Positions 39,247-47,764 of a DNA stretch of 64,000 bases are shown piece by piece. The translations under genes and the position numbers were made by a program. The notes under the pieces were generated by a model. It was not told the origin of the DNA and did no database searches. It saw only the letters and a program-made list of their open reading frames with translations. The stretch is from CAVRUH01 sp963822595. Its GTDB lineage: Bacteria; Chlamydiota; Chlamydiia; Chlamydiales; Waddliaceae. The DNA lies in contig CAWGIG010000001.1 in the NCBI GenBank assembly GCA_963822595.1, positions 744,001 to 808,000 of the forward strand, read 5' to 3'. The number at the start of each line of letters is the position of its first letter. The stretch's first letter is position 1.

Positions 39247-39276
39247 ATTATGTCTGACCTTGGATTATTTTCGCAA
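39247..39276 (-). promoter_or_regulatory. Candidate rRNA operon promoter
   Basis: On the minus strand TTGCGA (39271-39276) and CATAAT (39247-39252) are separated by 18 bp, ~190 bp upstream of the 16S 5' end. An A/T-rich tract precedes the -35 region. The remaining upstream DNA to 39494 holds A-tracts and a CTCCTAGAGC/GCTCTAGGAG hairpin-like palindrome near 39352-39371, and no gene. Confidence 0.6.
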
Positions 39277-39494
39277 CACCTTTTTGTTTTTTTTCTGAAA
39301 AAAAATAAATACTTTGCAATTTTTCCTTTTTTTGCGTTTTGAAAAATCGGCTCCTAGAGCATTCTAGGAGTCAGAATTTGAACCCGAAAAAAAATGTGAA
39401 AAAAAAGTGAAAAAAAATGAAAAATTTCTCGTTTCTTCAATTTTCACATCGATTATTCTTCTATTTTTTGATGAAAAAACGGAGGAATTCGATC

Positions 39495-40349
39495 ATGAAA
39501 AAGCATTTTCCTGAGGGAACTTTTGTTGCGATGCCATTGAGGGTATTGTCGATTATTCAATTGTGTCTGGTTTTTACCTATATAGCCTGGGTTGGGGGGT
39601 ATCCTTTTCTTGGCGAGGTGTATGAAATCAAGGTAGCGAAGCTGAAATACGAGAGTGTATTGATGGATTCACAGTATGAAGGGTTATCGGAGGAGAAGAA
39701 AGCCTCAATAATGGAGGGTTATAATGATCTTCAGGGGAAAGCTGCCGTTCCTTTTATGAGCAAAATAGGAACATCTTTGCGAATATTGTTCTTCGATCTG
39801 CCTCTTTTCTCGAGAGTTTGGGTATTATTATCGATATTGCTACCGCTATTTATCTTATTGCGTGTGGAGGGTGCGATACAGTGTATTTGGTTATTACCTA
39901 TAGTAGTGACTTTTGGATTCCTCGGGAGTTTGGGGGAAAAAACTTTGAAGGGTGAGGAAGAAAGACTGTTTCCAACAGAGAAGGAGCTCGTGGCGCTGTA
40001 TAGAGGAAAACCTCTGGAAGGGAGTATTTTGCAGCAGAAAGAGCAGTTGCAGATGGCTTGGGAGCGGTATTTGGTAAAAGTTTGGAAGCAAGAAGAGCCG
40101 TCAGCTGATGTAGGGGTATTTGAAAAACAGAAAGCGGAAGGGCTATTTTTGTTTAATGTTGCGCGGATAGAGGCCTTTCACCGGGATGAAGTTCGCAGCG
40201 GTTATAGAGGTAAACATATGAGTGGGGCGGGCTTATGGCTGTTGTATTTGGTATGGAACTTACTTTGGGCAGGAGGAATTGCTTTTGCGAAAAGGGAAAG
40301 AAGAGGGGTAAAAGACAAAAAAAGGAGTTACAGTCCGAGTTCCCTTTGA
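39495..40349 (+). CDS. Membrane protein, hypothetical
   Basis: A 284-aa product from the ATG at 39495 with GGAGG at -10; an in-frame ATG at 39417 lacks a ribosome site. Hydrophobic helices occur near residues 15-37 (VLSIIQLCLVFTYIAWVGGY), 105-127 (VWVLLSILLPLFILL), 130-145 and 240-262 (GLWLLYLVWNLLWAGGI), with a charged region from ~150-235. The tail is very basic. No family recognised. Divergent from the rRNA operon, followed 60 bp later by the Gly/His-rich gene. Confidence 0.75.
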   Translation: MKKHFPEGTFVAMPLRVLSIIQLCLVFTYIAWVGGYPFLGEVYEIKVAKLKYESVLMDSQYEGLSEEKKASIMEGYNDLQGKAAVPFMSKIGTSLRILFFDLPLFSRVWVLLSILLPLFILLRVEGAIQCIWLLPIVVTFGFLGSLGEKTLKGEEERLFPTEKELVALYRGKPLEGSILQQKEQLQMAWERYLVKVWKQEEPSADVGVFEKQKAEGLFLFNVARIEAFHRDEVRSGYRGKHMSGAGLWLLYLVWNLLWAGGIAFAKRERRGVKDKKRSYSPSSL

Positions 40350-40409
40350 TTTTATTCAAATATTTGTTATTTGAATGTTAAGACGAACTTAAACCTTTTG
40401 GTGGTACCC

Positions 40410-40925
40410 ATGAATTACGTAAAGCTCTTAAATCTAGGGACTTTCACATTAATACTATGTTTTGCACCTTTTAGTGGTTATACAGATGTTGGCATAATCT
40501 CCGGTCAAAACCCAAATATGATGCAGTTAGAAGGTGATGAAGGCGATGAAGAGTACGAGGGCGAGGAAGATTACGATAACGATGGGTACATTCCATTTCC
40601 TGGAGCCGCTTACACTTATTACGACAATTCTGACGATTATAATTTCTATCCAGTAAATGATGGATATTATCCATCCTGGGGTTGGGGAGGTTATGGGGGT
40701 TGGGGTGGTTGGGGTGGCTGGGGTGGTGGCTGGGGTGGCTGGGGTCATCACGGTTGGCATCATAATGGCTGGAATCATCATGGTTGGGGCCATCATGGCT
40801 GGCACGGACATCATGGCTGGCATGGTGGACATCATGGCGGACACGGTGGACACGGCGGGCATGGTGGGCATGGTGGTCACGGCGGACATGGTGGGCATGG
40901 CGGCGGTCATGGGGGCCATCGTTAG
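40410..40925 (+). CDS. Secreted Gly/His/Trp-rich low-complexity protein
   Basis: A 171-aa product from the ATG at 40410, where a hydrophobic signal peptide begins (MNYVKLLNLGTFTLILCFAP); a TTG 39 bases upstream is also in frame. The mature protein has three zones: acidic (GDEGDEEYEGEEDYDNDGY), Tyr-rich, then repeats of GGW (about residues 94-115), HHGWH/NGW, and GGHGGHG to the C-terminus. His content exceeds one in four at the end. Such sequences bind Ni, Cu or Zn, or form sticky surface layers; function here is unknown. A hairpin terminator follows. Confidence 0.8.
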   Translation: MNYVKLLNLGTFTLILCFAPFSGYTDVGIISGQNPNMMQLEGDEGDEEYEGEEDYDNDGYIPFPGAAYTYYDNSDDYNFYPVNDGYYPSWGWGGYGGWGGWGGWGGGWGGWGHHGWHHNGWNHHGWGHHGWHGHHGWHGGHHGGHGGHGGHGGHGGHGGHGGHGGGHGGHR

Positions 40926-40934
40926 GGGATGTTG

Positions 40935-40977
40935 AAATTCGAGCCTGTGTGCGGACCCCGTACATGGGCTCGAATTT
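40935..40977 (+). terminator. Long hairpin terminator after the Gly/His-rich gene
   Basis: AAATTCGAGCC (40935-40945) pairs with GGCTCGAATTT (40967-40977); inside, GTGCGG/CCGTAC forms a second stem. The right arm ends in TTTT. Confidence 0.75.
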
Positions 40978-41048
40978 TGGAAATTTTGCAATTCTCGAAT
41001 AAAAAAATTACACAGATGCAGGTTACTATCGTCCCATGAGGGAAGATA

Positions 41049-41208
41049 ACATACATAGACATTAGGCAACCCATTTTCAACGCAGAGACGGAGAGGTTCG
41101 CAGAGGCGCAGAGGAAGGAAAAGTAAAATAACCAATTTCTATCTCCGCGTCTCTGCGAACCTCCCCGTCTCTGCATTGAAAATGGGTTGCCTGATGTCTA
41201 TATGTATT
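41049..41208. repeat. Inverted repeat, family B with TTAGGCAACC ends
   Basis: Left arm ACATACATAGACATTAGGCA...ACCCATTTTCAACGCAGAGA pairs with right arm TCTCTGCATTGAAAATGGGT...TGCCTGATGTCTATATGTAT. Inner arms carry GACGGAGAGGTTCGCAGAGG/CTCTGCGAACCTCCCCGTC. The ends match those of 24968-25123. Confidence 0.94.
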
Positions 41209-41282
41209 GCCTGGGAAGTAGACGTTTAAGGATCTTAGGTGGAAACTCGGGCGCGTTAGAACATTCTTTTCCTTACCAATTT

Positions 41283-41311
41283 TTGACTTCACAACAAGAA
41301 ATTAATATGAT
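41283..41311 (+). promoter_or_regulatory. Promoter of efp-epmA
   Basis: TTGACT (41283-41288) and TATGAT (41306-41311) with exactly 17 bp between them, ~40 bp upstream of the efp start. It drives efp and epmA together. Confidence 0.8.
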
Positions 41312-41348
41312 AAACTGGCGCTCCAACGTTAATATAAGGAATATAAGC

Positions 41349-41921
41349 ATGGCTCAAGTAAGCACAAATGAATTTAAAGCGGGAATGAAATTAGAAATCG
41401 AGGGATCGCCCTTTTTGATTATCAGCAATGAATTTGTCAAACCTGGAAAGGGGCAGTCTTTCAACCGTGTTCGGTTGAAGCATTTGCTTACAGGCAGGAC
41501 GGTCGACCGTACATTTAAATCCGGTGATAAAGCCGATATCGCCGATATCGTCGAGACTGAGATGAGAATGTTGTATCGGGAGCACGATGGTGTTGTGATG
41601 ATGGACGAGAAGTCATTTGATCAAGTCACGCTTCCTCGCGAGAGAGTAGGTGATGTGGATCAGTGGTTAGTTGAAGATAGGCTTTATGGCATTCTGATTT
41701 ACAAAGGCGAAGTGGTATCGATACAACCTCCTACGTTTATGGAACTTAAGATCACTCAGACAGATCCGGGCGACCGAGGAAATACGGCATCGGGACGTGT
41801 ATTGAAGCCTGCTGAGCTTGAAAGTGGCGCGAAGATTCAGGTGCCAATATTTGTTAATGAAGGTGAAATTGTAAAAGTCGATACACGCACAGGTGAATAT
41901 GTCTCTCGTGTATCCAGCTAA
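41349..41921 (+). CDS. efp: Translation elongation factor P
   Basis: A 190-aa protein from the ATG at 41349 (MAQVSTNEFKAG); the longer frame start at 41187 lies in the repeat. It has the KOW-like N-domain with the modification loop VKPGKGQSFNRVRLKHLLTG; the modified residue is Lys34 (PGKGQ). The OB domains follow (TDPGDRGNTASGRVLKPAEL, FVNEGEIVKVDTRTGEYVSR). EF-P relieves stalling at polyproline. The adjacent epmA gene overlaps its 3' end by 23 bp, and Lys34 is of the beta-lysylated type. Confidence 0.97.
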   Translation: MAQVSTNEFKAGMKLEIEGSPFLIISNEFVKPGKGQSFNRVRLKHLLTGRTVDRTFKSGDKADIADIVETEMRMLYREHDGVVMMDEKSFDQVTLPRERVGDVDQWLVEDRLYGILIYKGEVVSIQPPTFMELKITQTDPGDRGNTASGRVLKPAELESGAKIQVPIFVNEGEIVKVDTRTGEYVSRVSS

Positions 41922-42876
41922 TCATGTGGGCATGAAGCCCGAAAAACTCAGGATTTTGCGAGATAGAGCAGAGATGTTTCGAAAAGCCCGTGAGTTTTTT
42001 TTATCAAGGGGAGTTTGCGAGGTAGATTGTCCCTCGATGAATAGATTTGCATCGGTGGATGTTCATATTGACTTGATTCGCGCTTATGGCGGGAGTCCTC
42101 CGGCGACGCATTATCTCCATTCATCTCCTGAGTATGCTATGAAGCGACTTTTGGTCGAGGGAATGGGGGATATTTATCAGCTTTCCCATGTTTTCCGTGA
42201 TAATGAATATAGTATGCGTCACAATCCTGAGTTTACGATGGCCGAGTGGTATCGATTGGGTTTTACCTTTTCGGGAATGATCGCGGAGACTATTGATTTT
42301 ATTCGGTTATTTGTCGGGGATATGCCGCATACGGTGATGTCGTATGATCAGGTTTTCAAAAAATATGCCGGGATTGATTACAGGAAGATTACCGAGAAGA
42401 AGCTTTTAGCTTACTTGAAGGAAAAAGGGATTGATCCTTATGAGAATATTGGAGGGGAGGGCAAGGATGCCTATCTTAATCTGATTATGGGTGTGGTGAT
42501 TGAGCCTCAGTTAGGTGACAGAGAGTTGTTTGTAATCAATCACTTCCCTGCATCCCAGTCGATGTTGTCGAAAACGACTGTACAGGACGGTGTAGAGGTA
42601 GCGGAGCGATTTGAAGTTTTTTATAAGGGATATGAGTTGGCAAATGGTTATCATGAGCTGGCTGATGCACCGGAGCAACGTAAGAGGCTTGCTAAGGCCA
42701 ATAAGACTCGCGAGGAGCTGGGGAAGGACACCTTGCCTGTGGATGAGCGCTTTTTAAAAGCCTTGGACAAGGGGCTTCCCGATTGTTGCGGCGTTGCTGT
42801 CGGATTTGATCGATTGATGATGCTGAGACACGAGCTCGATGATATTGCGGATGTGTTGCCCCTATCTGAGAGGTAG
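41899..42876 (+). CDS. epmA: EF-P lysyltransferase EpmA (GenX/PoxA)
   Basis: A 325-aa paralogue of the lysyl-tRNA synthetase catalytic domain, without the anticodon-binding domain. Motif 2 (FRDNEYSMRHNPEFTMAEWY), motif 3 (GVAVGFDRLMML), and YLHSSPEYAMKRLLVEGMGD are intact. It transfers beta-lysine (from lysine by EpmB) to the EF-P lysine. It starts inside the end of efp (23-bp overlap); GTG at 41893 and ATG at 41932 are alternative starts. No epmB gene is present in the window. Confidence 0.95.
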   Translation: MSLVYPANHVGMKPEKLRILRDRAEMFRKAREFFLSRGVCEVDCPSMNRFASVDVHIDLIRAYGGSPPATHYLHSSPEYAMKRLLVEGMGDIYQLSHVFRDNEYSMRHNPEFTMAEWYRLGFTFSGMIAETIDFIRLFVGDMPHTVMSYDQVFKKYAGIDYRKITEKKLLAYLKEKGIDPYENIGGEGKDAYLNLIMGVVIEPQLGDRELFVINHFPASQSMLSKTTVQDGVEVAERFEVFYKGYELANGYHELADAPEQRKRLAKANKTREELGKDTLPVDERFLKALDKGLPDCCGVAVGFDRLMMLRHELDDIADVLPLSER

Positions 42877-42896
42877 TTCAAAAATACATTAAAACT

Positions 42897-42925
42897 CAAA
42901 AAGGGCCGTAAAAACGGCCCTTTTT
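42897..42925. terminator. Bidirectional rho-independent terminator
   Basis: AAAAAGGGCCGT/ACGGCCCTTTTT with a four-A loop, between the convergent epmA and 547-aa genes. Confidence 0.9.
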
Positions 42926-42926
42926 G

Positions 42927-44570
42927 TTATAGATGTGCACGATGCCATATTTGGATATATGTTTCGTATTGAACTGCTAGGAAATCATCTTGAGAATTAC
43001 AATATTTAAAGCCACAGATTTTTTTTGGCGCTTCTTCTGATTGCGCTTCAAATTCAACTCGTCCATTTTCTAAATTGACAATATTGATCTCTTTCGTTGG
43101 CCTTGTGATCGCTAAATACGATCCACATAACCTTATCTCAGACCAAGGCTTGGGGATGGAACATACCTTCATTTGTCCCTCCCATAGATTAAAGTAGTCG
43201 AAATTCATCGTGACCAAGAATCGATTATTTTGATTTAAAGACTGAACATTCCAATGAGGTTGCTTGATATTTACCGACAAATTTTCAAAAGAGAGGACGC
43301 CATCCCTATATTTAGAAATCACATCTCCATTTACAGCAATAATATTATCTTGAAGTGGAGAATAACCGCCACGGTCATAAAACTCTTTGTGATCATTTAT
43401 AACCACAGATTTACATAAAGCACCTTCAATATTGAAGTATAAGACGCGAAAATCAGTTCGAAATTCTTGATCTACATCATAAACTGTTGGTCCACTACAA
43501 TAACTAAATCCCGATTCAACTTGATTTAACTTTTGGGTATAAATGATTATCCCAATAAGATCCCCGTCAAAGAATATACGATCAATTCTGTCGTTAGTAG
43601 CGCGATCTTTAAATGAAAATAGTTCAGTACCTGTGTTGAAATCGCAAATGAATGCGCAGTATGTATCCCAGAAGGCAGTCCAATTTTTCGTTTCGGATGT
43701 AAGTGTTTTAAGATCAGATCTTCTTCTATAGAGTCTGTCTATCTGTGTACTTGAAGCGACTAAACTATCGACAATTTTCTCTACCGATCGAATTTTGTCA
43801 ACTTTTTCATCTAGATTGATGACAACATTTTGAGACTCTTCAACAGAACTGCGTTTTCCTACCAATTCCGAAAAATCCTTGTTGTCTCCTTCTCTAACGT
43901 ATTCCGTGCTTACACAAATTGCATATTCTTTCCATTCACCCAAACGAGATGCTTTATTTCTCGTTTGCAAAATTAAATGATCATCTTTTATTTCAAAATC
44001 ATCAACAATTCCATTTTCTCGAACATAATCAACAAATCTATTTTCTTGATCGTTATTTTCAATCTTTTGATGGAATACTTGATATTTATCAAATTGAAAG
44101 ATAACGTCTCCGTTAGAATCTCTGATTTCTGCTTTTTTTCTACTCCAAAAAGCATTTAGCTCTTTTCCATTCTTAAGGATAATTTTGCAATGATTAACAG
44201 CCCATTCGGGCACCCACACTTGTGGCACTTGATCTAAACCACAGGCATATAATATGTTCGCAGTATGATGATGTTCTTTTTTTTCACTTTTAAATTGCAA
44301 CATTTGACCTGCGATACCATAAATTCTCCATTGAGGAATAGTGGGTATAGACCAGTTCCATGATTTTGTGTCGTATATTCTTAAAGCTGTGGTGTGATCG
44401 TCTTCATGAAATTTATTAAAATTGCTTATGAGATAGAAAGAACCCTCTTTAAAAGCGAGTACTTGAGTATTTCTTACAAATTCTTGAATTTTGCAAGATT
44501 GCCAAGGTTGATTTTGGCTAACGATGCTAGTTGATGTAGCAGCAGTGTTACATTTACCAATTGGTTCCAT
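42927..44570 (-). CDS. Large hypothetical protein with beta-propeller-like repeats
   Basis: A 547-aa protein with a strong GGAGG site before its ATG. No signal peptide or membrane helix. It is rich in aromatic beta strands at ~40-residue spacing, several ending WD-like (IYDTKSWNWS; FNLWEGQMKVCSI; VQYETYIQIWHRAHL), suggesting a degenerate WD40/kelch propeller. A short helical linker lies around residues 235-285 (VDKIRSVEKIVDSLVASSTQ). No family recognised. Eukaryote-like propellers are a common type of secreted effector in chlamydiae, but no secretion signal can be shown here. Confidence 0.65.
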   Translation of the reverse strand: MEPIGKCNTAATSTSIVSQNQPWQSCKIQEFVRNTQVLAFKEGSFYLISNFNKFHEDDHTTALRIYDTKSWNWSIPTIPQWRIYGIAGQMLQFKSEKKEHHHTANILYACGLDQVPQVWVPEWAVNHCKIILKNGKELNAFWSRKKAEIRDSNGDVIFQFDKYQVFHQKIENNDQENRFVDYVRENGIVDDFEIKDDHLILQTRNKASRLGEWKEYAICVSTEYVREGDNKDFSELVGKRSSVEESQNVVINLDEKVDKIRSVEKIVDSLVASSTQIDRLYRRRSDLKTLTSETKNWTAFWDTYCAFICDFNTGTELFSFKDRATNDRIDRIFFDGDLIGIIIYTQKLNQVESGFSYCSGPTVYDVDQEFRTDFRVLYFNIEGALCKSVVINDHKEFYDRGGYSPLQDNIIAVNGDVISKYRDGVLSFENLSVNIKQPHWNVQSLNQNNRFLVTMNFDYFNLWEGQMKVCSIPKPWSEIRLCGSYLAITRPTKEINIVNLENGRVEFEAQSEEAPKKICGFKYCNSQDDFLAVQYETYIQIWHRAHL

Positions 44571-44721
44571 GAACGCCTCCTGTGTATGACAGATTTCGAA
44601 GGTACATCAATCCCATCACGTTGTCAATTATTTAAATTGGTTGCCTAACGTCAATTATGACGATGGAATTTATTGACACAGACTTCCATATTATCCTAAT
44701 GTTCATTTATTAGAGGGAATA

Positions 44722-46134
44722 ATGGAAGATACGTTTATATTAGCTCAGGGATTGTTTGCTAGATCATTGGGGGTCATCTATCTGATCGCCTTTTTGTCTT
44801 TGCTTGTGCAGGCTAGAGGCCTCTACGGGGCTAAGGGAATTACTCCTATCCAGAATACTCTGGAGGAGATTCGCAGTTACTATGGATCCCGTTCTTTTTT
44901 TCGTTTTCCGATTATTTTTTGGTTGAGTGCTACAGATTCTTTTATTTTAGGATGTATTAGCGCTGGGGCGATCGCATCTGTGTTTGCCGTTATTGGGATT
45001 TATCCTGCCTTTTTTTTGTTTATCACATGGTTTATCTATTATTCTTTATGTGTTGTGGGGCATCCTTTTCTCTCGTTTCAATGGGATATCTTATTGCTAG
45101 AAACAGGGTTTATCGGTCTATTTTTCGTGATGATATCCCCTCCTCCACTGTTGCTTGTCATTGCGTTGTGGGTTTTATTATTTCGTTTGATGTTTTTGTC
45201 GGGCATCACAAAATATGTGTGGGGAAGCAAGGATTGGAGAGATTTCAGCGCGCTCAAATTTCATTATGAAACGCAACCATTACCCACTCGGATGGGATAT
45301 TACATGCACCAACTCCCACACTGGTTTGGGAAGTTTTCGGTTTTAGTCGTTTATTTCTTTGAGCTTCTCGTTCCTTTTTTCATTTTTTCACCTGCAGAGC
45401 TAAGAGTGCCGGTTTTTTTTCTCCTTGTGTTCTTTCAATTTCTCATTCTTCTAACCGGGAACTATACATTTTTTAATTTGCTGACCATCGTTTTATGTAT
45501 CCCATTGATACCCGATTCTTATCTTGGCTGGATTGGTCAATGGGTAGCGATACAACCTGTGTTTCCCTCTAATATCTTTTTTGAAACGATCTTAGATTCG
45601 GTGGGTGCGCTTTATATTTTGGCCAGTGTGCTTTCACTTCTTGGGATGTTTTATCGGATTGGAAAGCTGAATGTCCCTTTAGAGTTTTTAAAGAGATATC
45701 ATGTGCTAAATTCGTATGGTTTATTTGTACATATGACGACAAAAAGAGAGGAAATTATTCTTGAAGGCAGCATGGATGGGAAGAGTTGGACCGAATATGA
45801 GTTTAAGTGGAAGCCTGGAGATATCAAGGGGGCGCCGGGTTGGGTTGCACCGCACCAACCCCGCTTAGATTGGCAAACTTGGTTTGTTCCTTTGAGTTAT
45901 TTTGAGCAAAATCCTTGGCTGGAAAATCTTATTTTTTGTTTATTAAATGGGGTGCCTGAAGTTGTTGCGTTGTTGCAGAAGAATCCTTTTCCCGAATCTC
46001 CGCCGAAATATATAAGAGTCTTACGCTATCGGTATCATTTTACAGATCTAAAGACGAAGCGTGAAACCGGAGCCTGGTGGCGTAGGGAATATCTTGGACA
46101 TTATGGTCCGAATGTCTCCTATTCGCTCAAATGA
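44722..46134 (+). CDS. Lipase maturation factor family protein
   Basis: A 470-aa polytopic membrane protein. It starts with a GAGGG site and has multiple hydrophobic helices (IYLIAFLSLLVQARGLYGAK, FRFPIIFWLSATDSFILGCI), the LMF motif FRLMFLSGITKYVWGSKDW, LKFHYETQPLPTRMGYYMHQ-LP, TFFNLLTIVLCIPLIPD, and the C-terminal PHQPRLDWQTWFVPL...LRYRYHFTDLKTK. LMF1 in animals matures lipases in the ER; bacterial members are of unknown role. A TTGACA element lies ~45 bp upstream. Its 3' end overlaps nadE by 8 bp. Confidence 0.9.
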   Translation: MEDTFILAQGLFARSLGVIYLIAFLSLLVQARGLYGAKGITPIQNTLEEIRSYYGSRSFFRFPIIFWLSATDSFILGCISAGAIASVFAVIGIYPAFFLFITWFIYYSLCVVGHPFLSFQWDILLLETGFIGLFFVMISPPPLLLVIALWVLLFRLMFLSGITKYVWGSKDWRDFSALKFHYETQPLPTRMGYYMHQLPHWFGKFSVLVVYFFELLVPFFIFSPAELRVPVFFLLVFFQFLILLTGNYTFFNLLTIVLCIPLIPDSYLGWIGQWVAIQPVFPSNIFFETILDSVGALYILASVLSLLGMFYRIGKLNVPLEFLKRYHVLNSYGLFVHMTTKREEIILEGSMDGKSWTEYEFKWKPGDIKGAPGWVAPHQPRLDWQTWFVPLSYFEQNPWLENLIFCLLNGVPEVVALLQKNPFPESPPKYIRVLRYRYHFTDLKTKRETGAWWRREYLGHYGPNVSYSLK

Positions 46135-47764
46135 CCCATTTTTGGACGATGGGGAACCGACGACCTACCGTGAAGGATCGGGAGGATACGCGGAGACCCG
46201 GAGCGCTTTGACGGCGTTTGTATTCATTCCGATGAATTTTTCGTATAAGGTCTTGAACTATTTCTAAAGAATAATGGTGTTGTTGAGCGATTTCTCCGGG
46301 GGAGTGGTGTAAAACCACATAGTCATGGAGGACGTTATCGATGACATCGTATTCGGGTAAGGAATCGGAATCCTTTTGATTCGGTTTCAATTCGGCGGAG
46401 GGGGGTTTTAGGATTGTATTTTTAGGAATAACTTCTTTTTGTTTGTTGGTCCAATTTGCTAGAGCGTAGACCTGACGTTTTGTCACATCGCTAAGGATAC
46501 CTAATCCGCCGCACATATCGCCGTATAGGGTGGCATAGCCCATAGCCAGTTCACTTTTATTCCCTGTGCTCAGGACGATGTAGCCCATTTTATTAGAAAT
46601 GGACATCAAGATCATTCCTCGGATGCGAGCTTGCATATTTTCTTCGGTGGCATCCCATGGTTTATCATTGAAATGAGGCTCTAGGAGATCGAGAAAACTT
46701 TCGAAAGGTTTTTCTACGGGGATGGTTAAAGAACTGATTCCCAGATTATCTATGAGGGCTTTTGCATCTGTAATACTGGATTCGGAGGAAAAGCGTGAAG
46801 GCATCATGATTCCGAGAACATTTTCTTTTCCTAGAGCTTCTGCGGCGATGCAGGCAACGACAGCCGAGTCGATCCCTCCGGATAAACCAAGACATGCTTT
46901 TGTGAAACCTTGTTTTTTGAAGTAATCGCTAAGACCGAGAACGAGAGCTTTATGGAGATCACCGATATCATCTCTCTGAAATTCGGAAGGTTTTGCGGGA
47001 ATGGAGAGGTCGATGAGCATAGAATCTTCTTTAAATCCATTCGCAGTTTTAACGAGTTGCCCCTCAGGCACCACGTAGAGACTATGGCCATCAAAAATCA
47101 AGCTATCATTTCCCCCCACTTGGTTGCATAAAATCACAGGGCATTGCAGAGTTTTGGCTGCGCTAGAGCAAACTTTAAATCTTTCATCGGTTTTCCCCAC
47201 ATAAAATGGGGATGCAGAAAGATTTAAAAGAACGTCGGGTTTTTGAGACTTTAATTCGAGAATCGGATCGTATTGATAATTAGTGAGAGCTACCTGTCCG
47301 CCGTGTTTCCAGATATCTTCGCAGATCGTTATGCCCACATTTTTTCCGTTTAAATTCCAAATGTTATTTTTTGGAACCGGTTCAAAGTAGCGACGTTCAT
47401 CGAATACGTCATAGGTAGGAAGGAGGGCTTTGTCTTGATACCCTAATAGGACTCCGTTTTGGATGATAGCAGCGCTGTTATAGAGAAATTTATCCCCTGG
47501 ATTGGGATTTGTGCGTGGGGTACCCACGATAGCAATAATTCCTTTGGAAGACTCGATAATTTGCTGTAAATAGTATTCAGCAGCCTTTGAAAAGTGGGGC
47601 ATGAGAAGAAAGTCCTCCGGGGGGTATCCGGAAAGGGCCAATTCGGGAAAAAGGACGATATCGGAAGAGGTATTTCGAGCAGCCTCGATAGAATGAATGA
47701 TTTTTTTACTATTTCCTTCGAGATCCCCAACGATGGGATTAATTTGTGCGGCGGTTATTTTCAT
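46127..47764 (-). CDS. nadE: Glutamine-dependent NAD+ synthase
   Basis: A 545-aa protein combining an N-terminal nitrilase-type amidase domain (VLFPELALSGYPPEDF with the catalytic Glu; DKALLPTYDVFDERRYF with Lys; VGITICEDIWKHGGQ with Cys) and a C-terminal synthetase domain (LGLSGGIDSAVVACIAAEAL, STGNKSELAMGYATLYGDMC). It makes NAD+ from deamido-NAD+, ATP and glutamine. Its start overlaps the nqrF stop as TAATG, so it is translated with NqrF, which uses the product. Confidence 0.97.
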   Translation of the reverse strand: MKITAAQINPIVGDLEGNSKKIIHSIEAARNTSSDIVLFPELALSGYPPEDFLLMPHFSKAAEYYLQQIIESSKGIIAIVGTPRTNPNPGDKFLYNSAAIIQNGVLLGYQDKALLPTYDVFDERRYFEPVPKNNIWNLNGKNVGITICEDIWKHGGQVALTNYQYDPILELKSQKPDVLLNLSASPFYVGKTDERFKVCSSAAKTLQCPVILCNQVGGNDSLIFDGHSLYVVPEGQLVKTANGFKEDSMLIDLSIPAKPSEFQRDDIGDLHKALVLGLSDYFKKQGFTKACLGLSGGIDSAVVACIAAEALGKENVLGIMMPSRFSSESSITDAKALIDNLGISSLTIPVEKPFESFLDLLEPHFNDKPWDATEENMQARIRGMILMSISNKMGYIVLSTGNKSELAMGYATLYGDMCGGLGILSDVTKRQVYALANWTNKQKEVIPKNTILKPPSAELKPNQKDSDSLPEYDVIDNVLHDYVVLHHSPGEIAQQHHYSLEIVQDLIRKIHRNEYKRRQSAPGLRVSSRSFTVGRRFPIVQKWVI

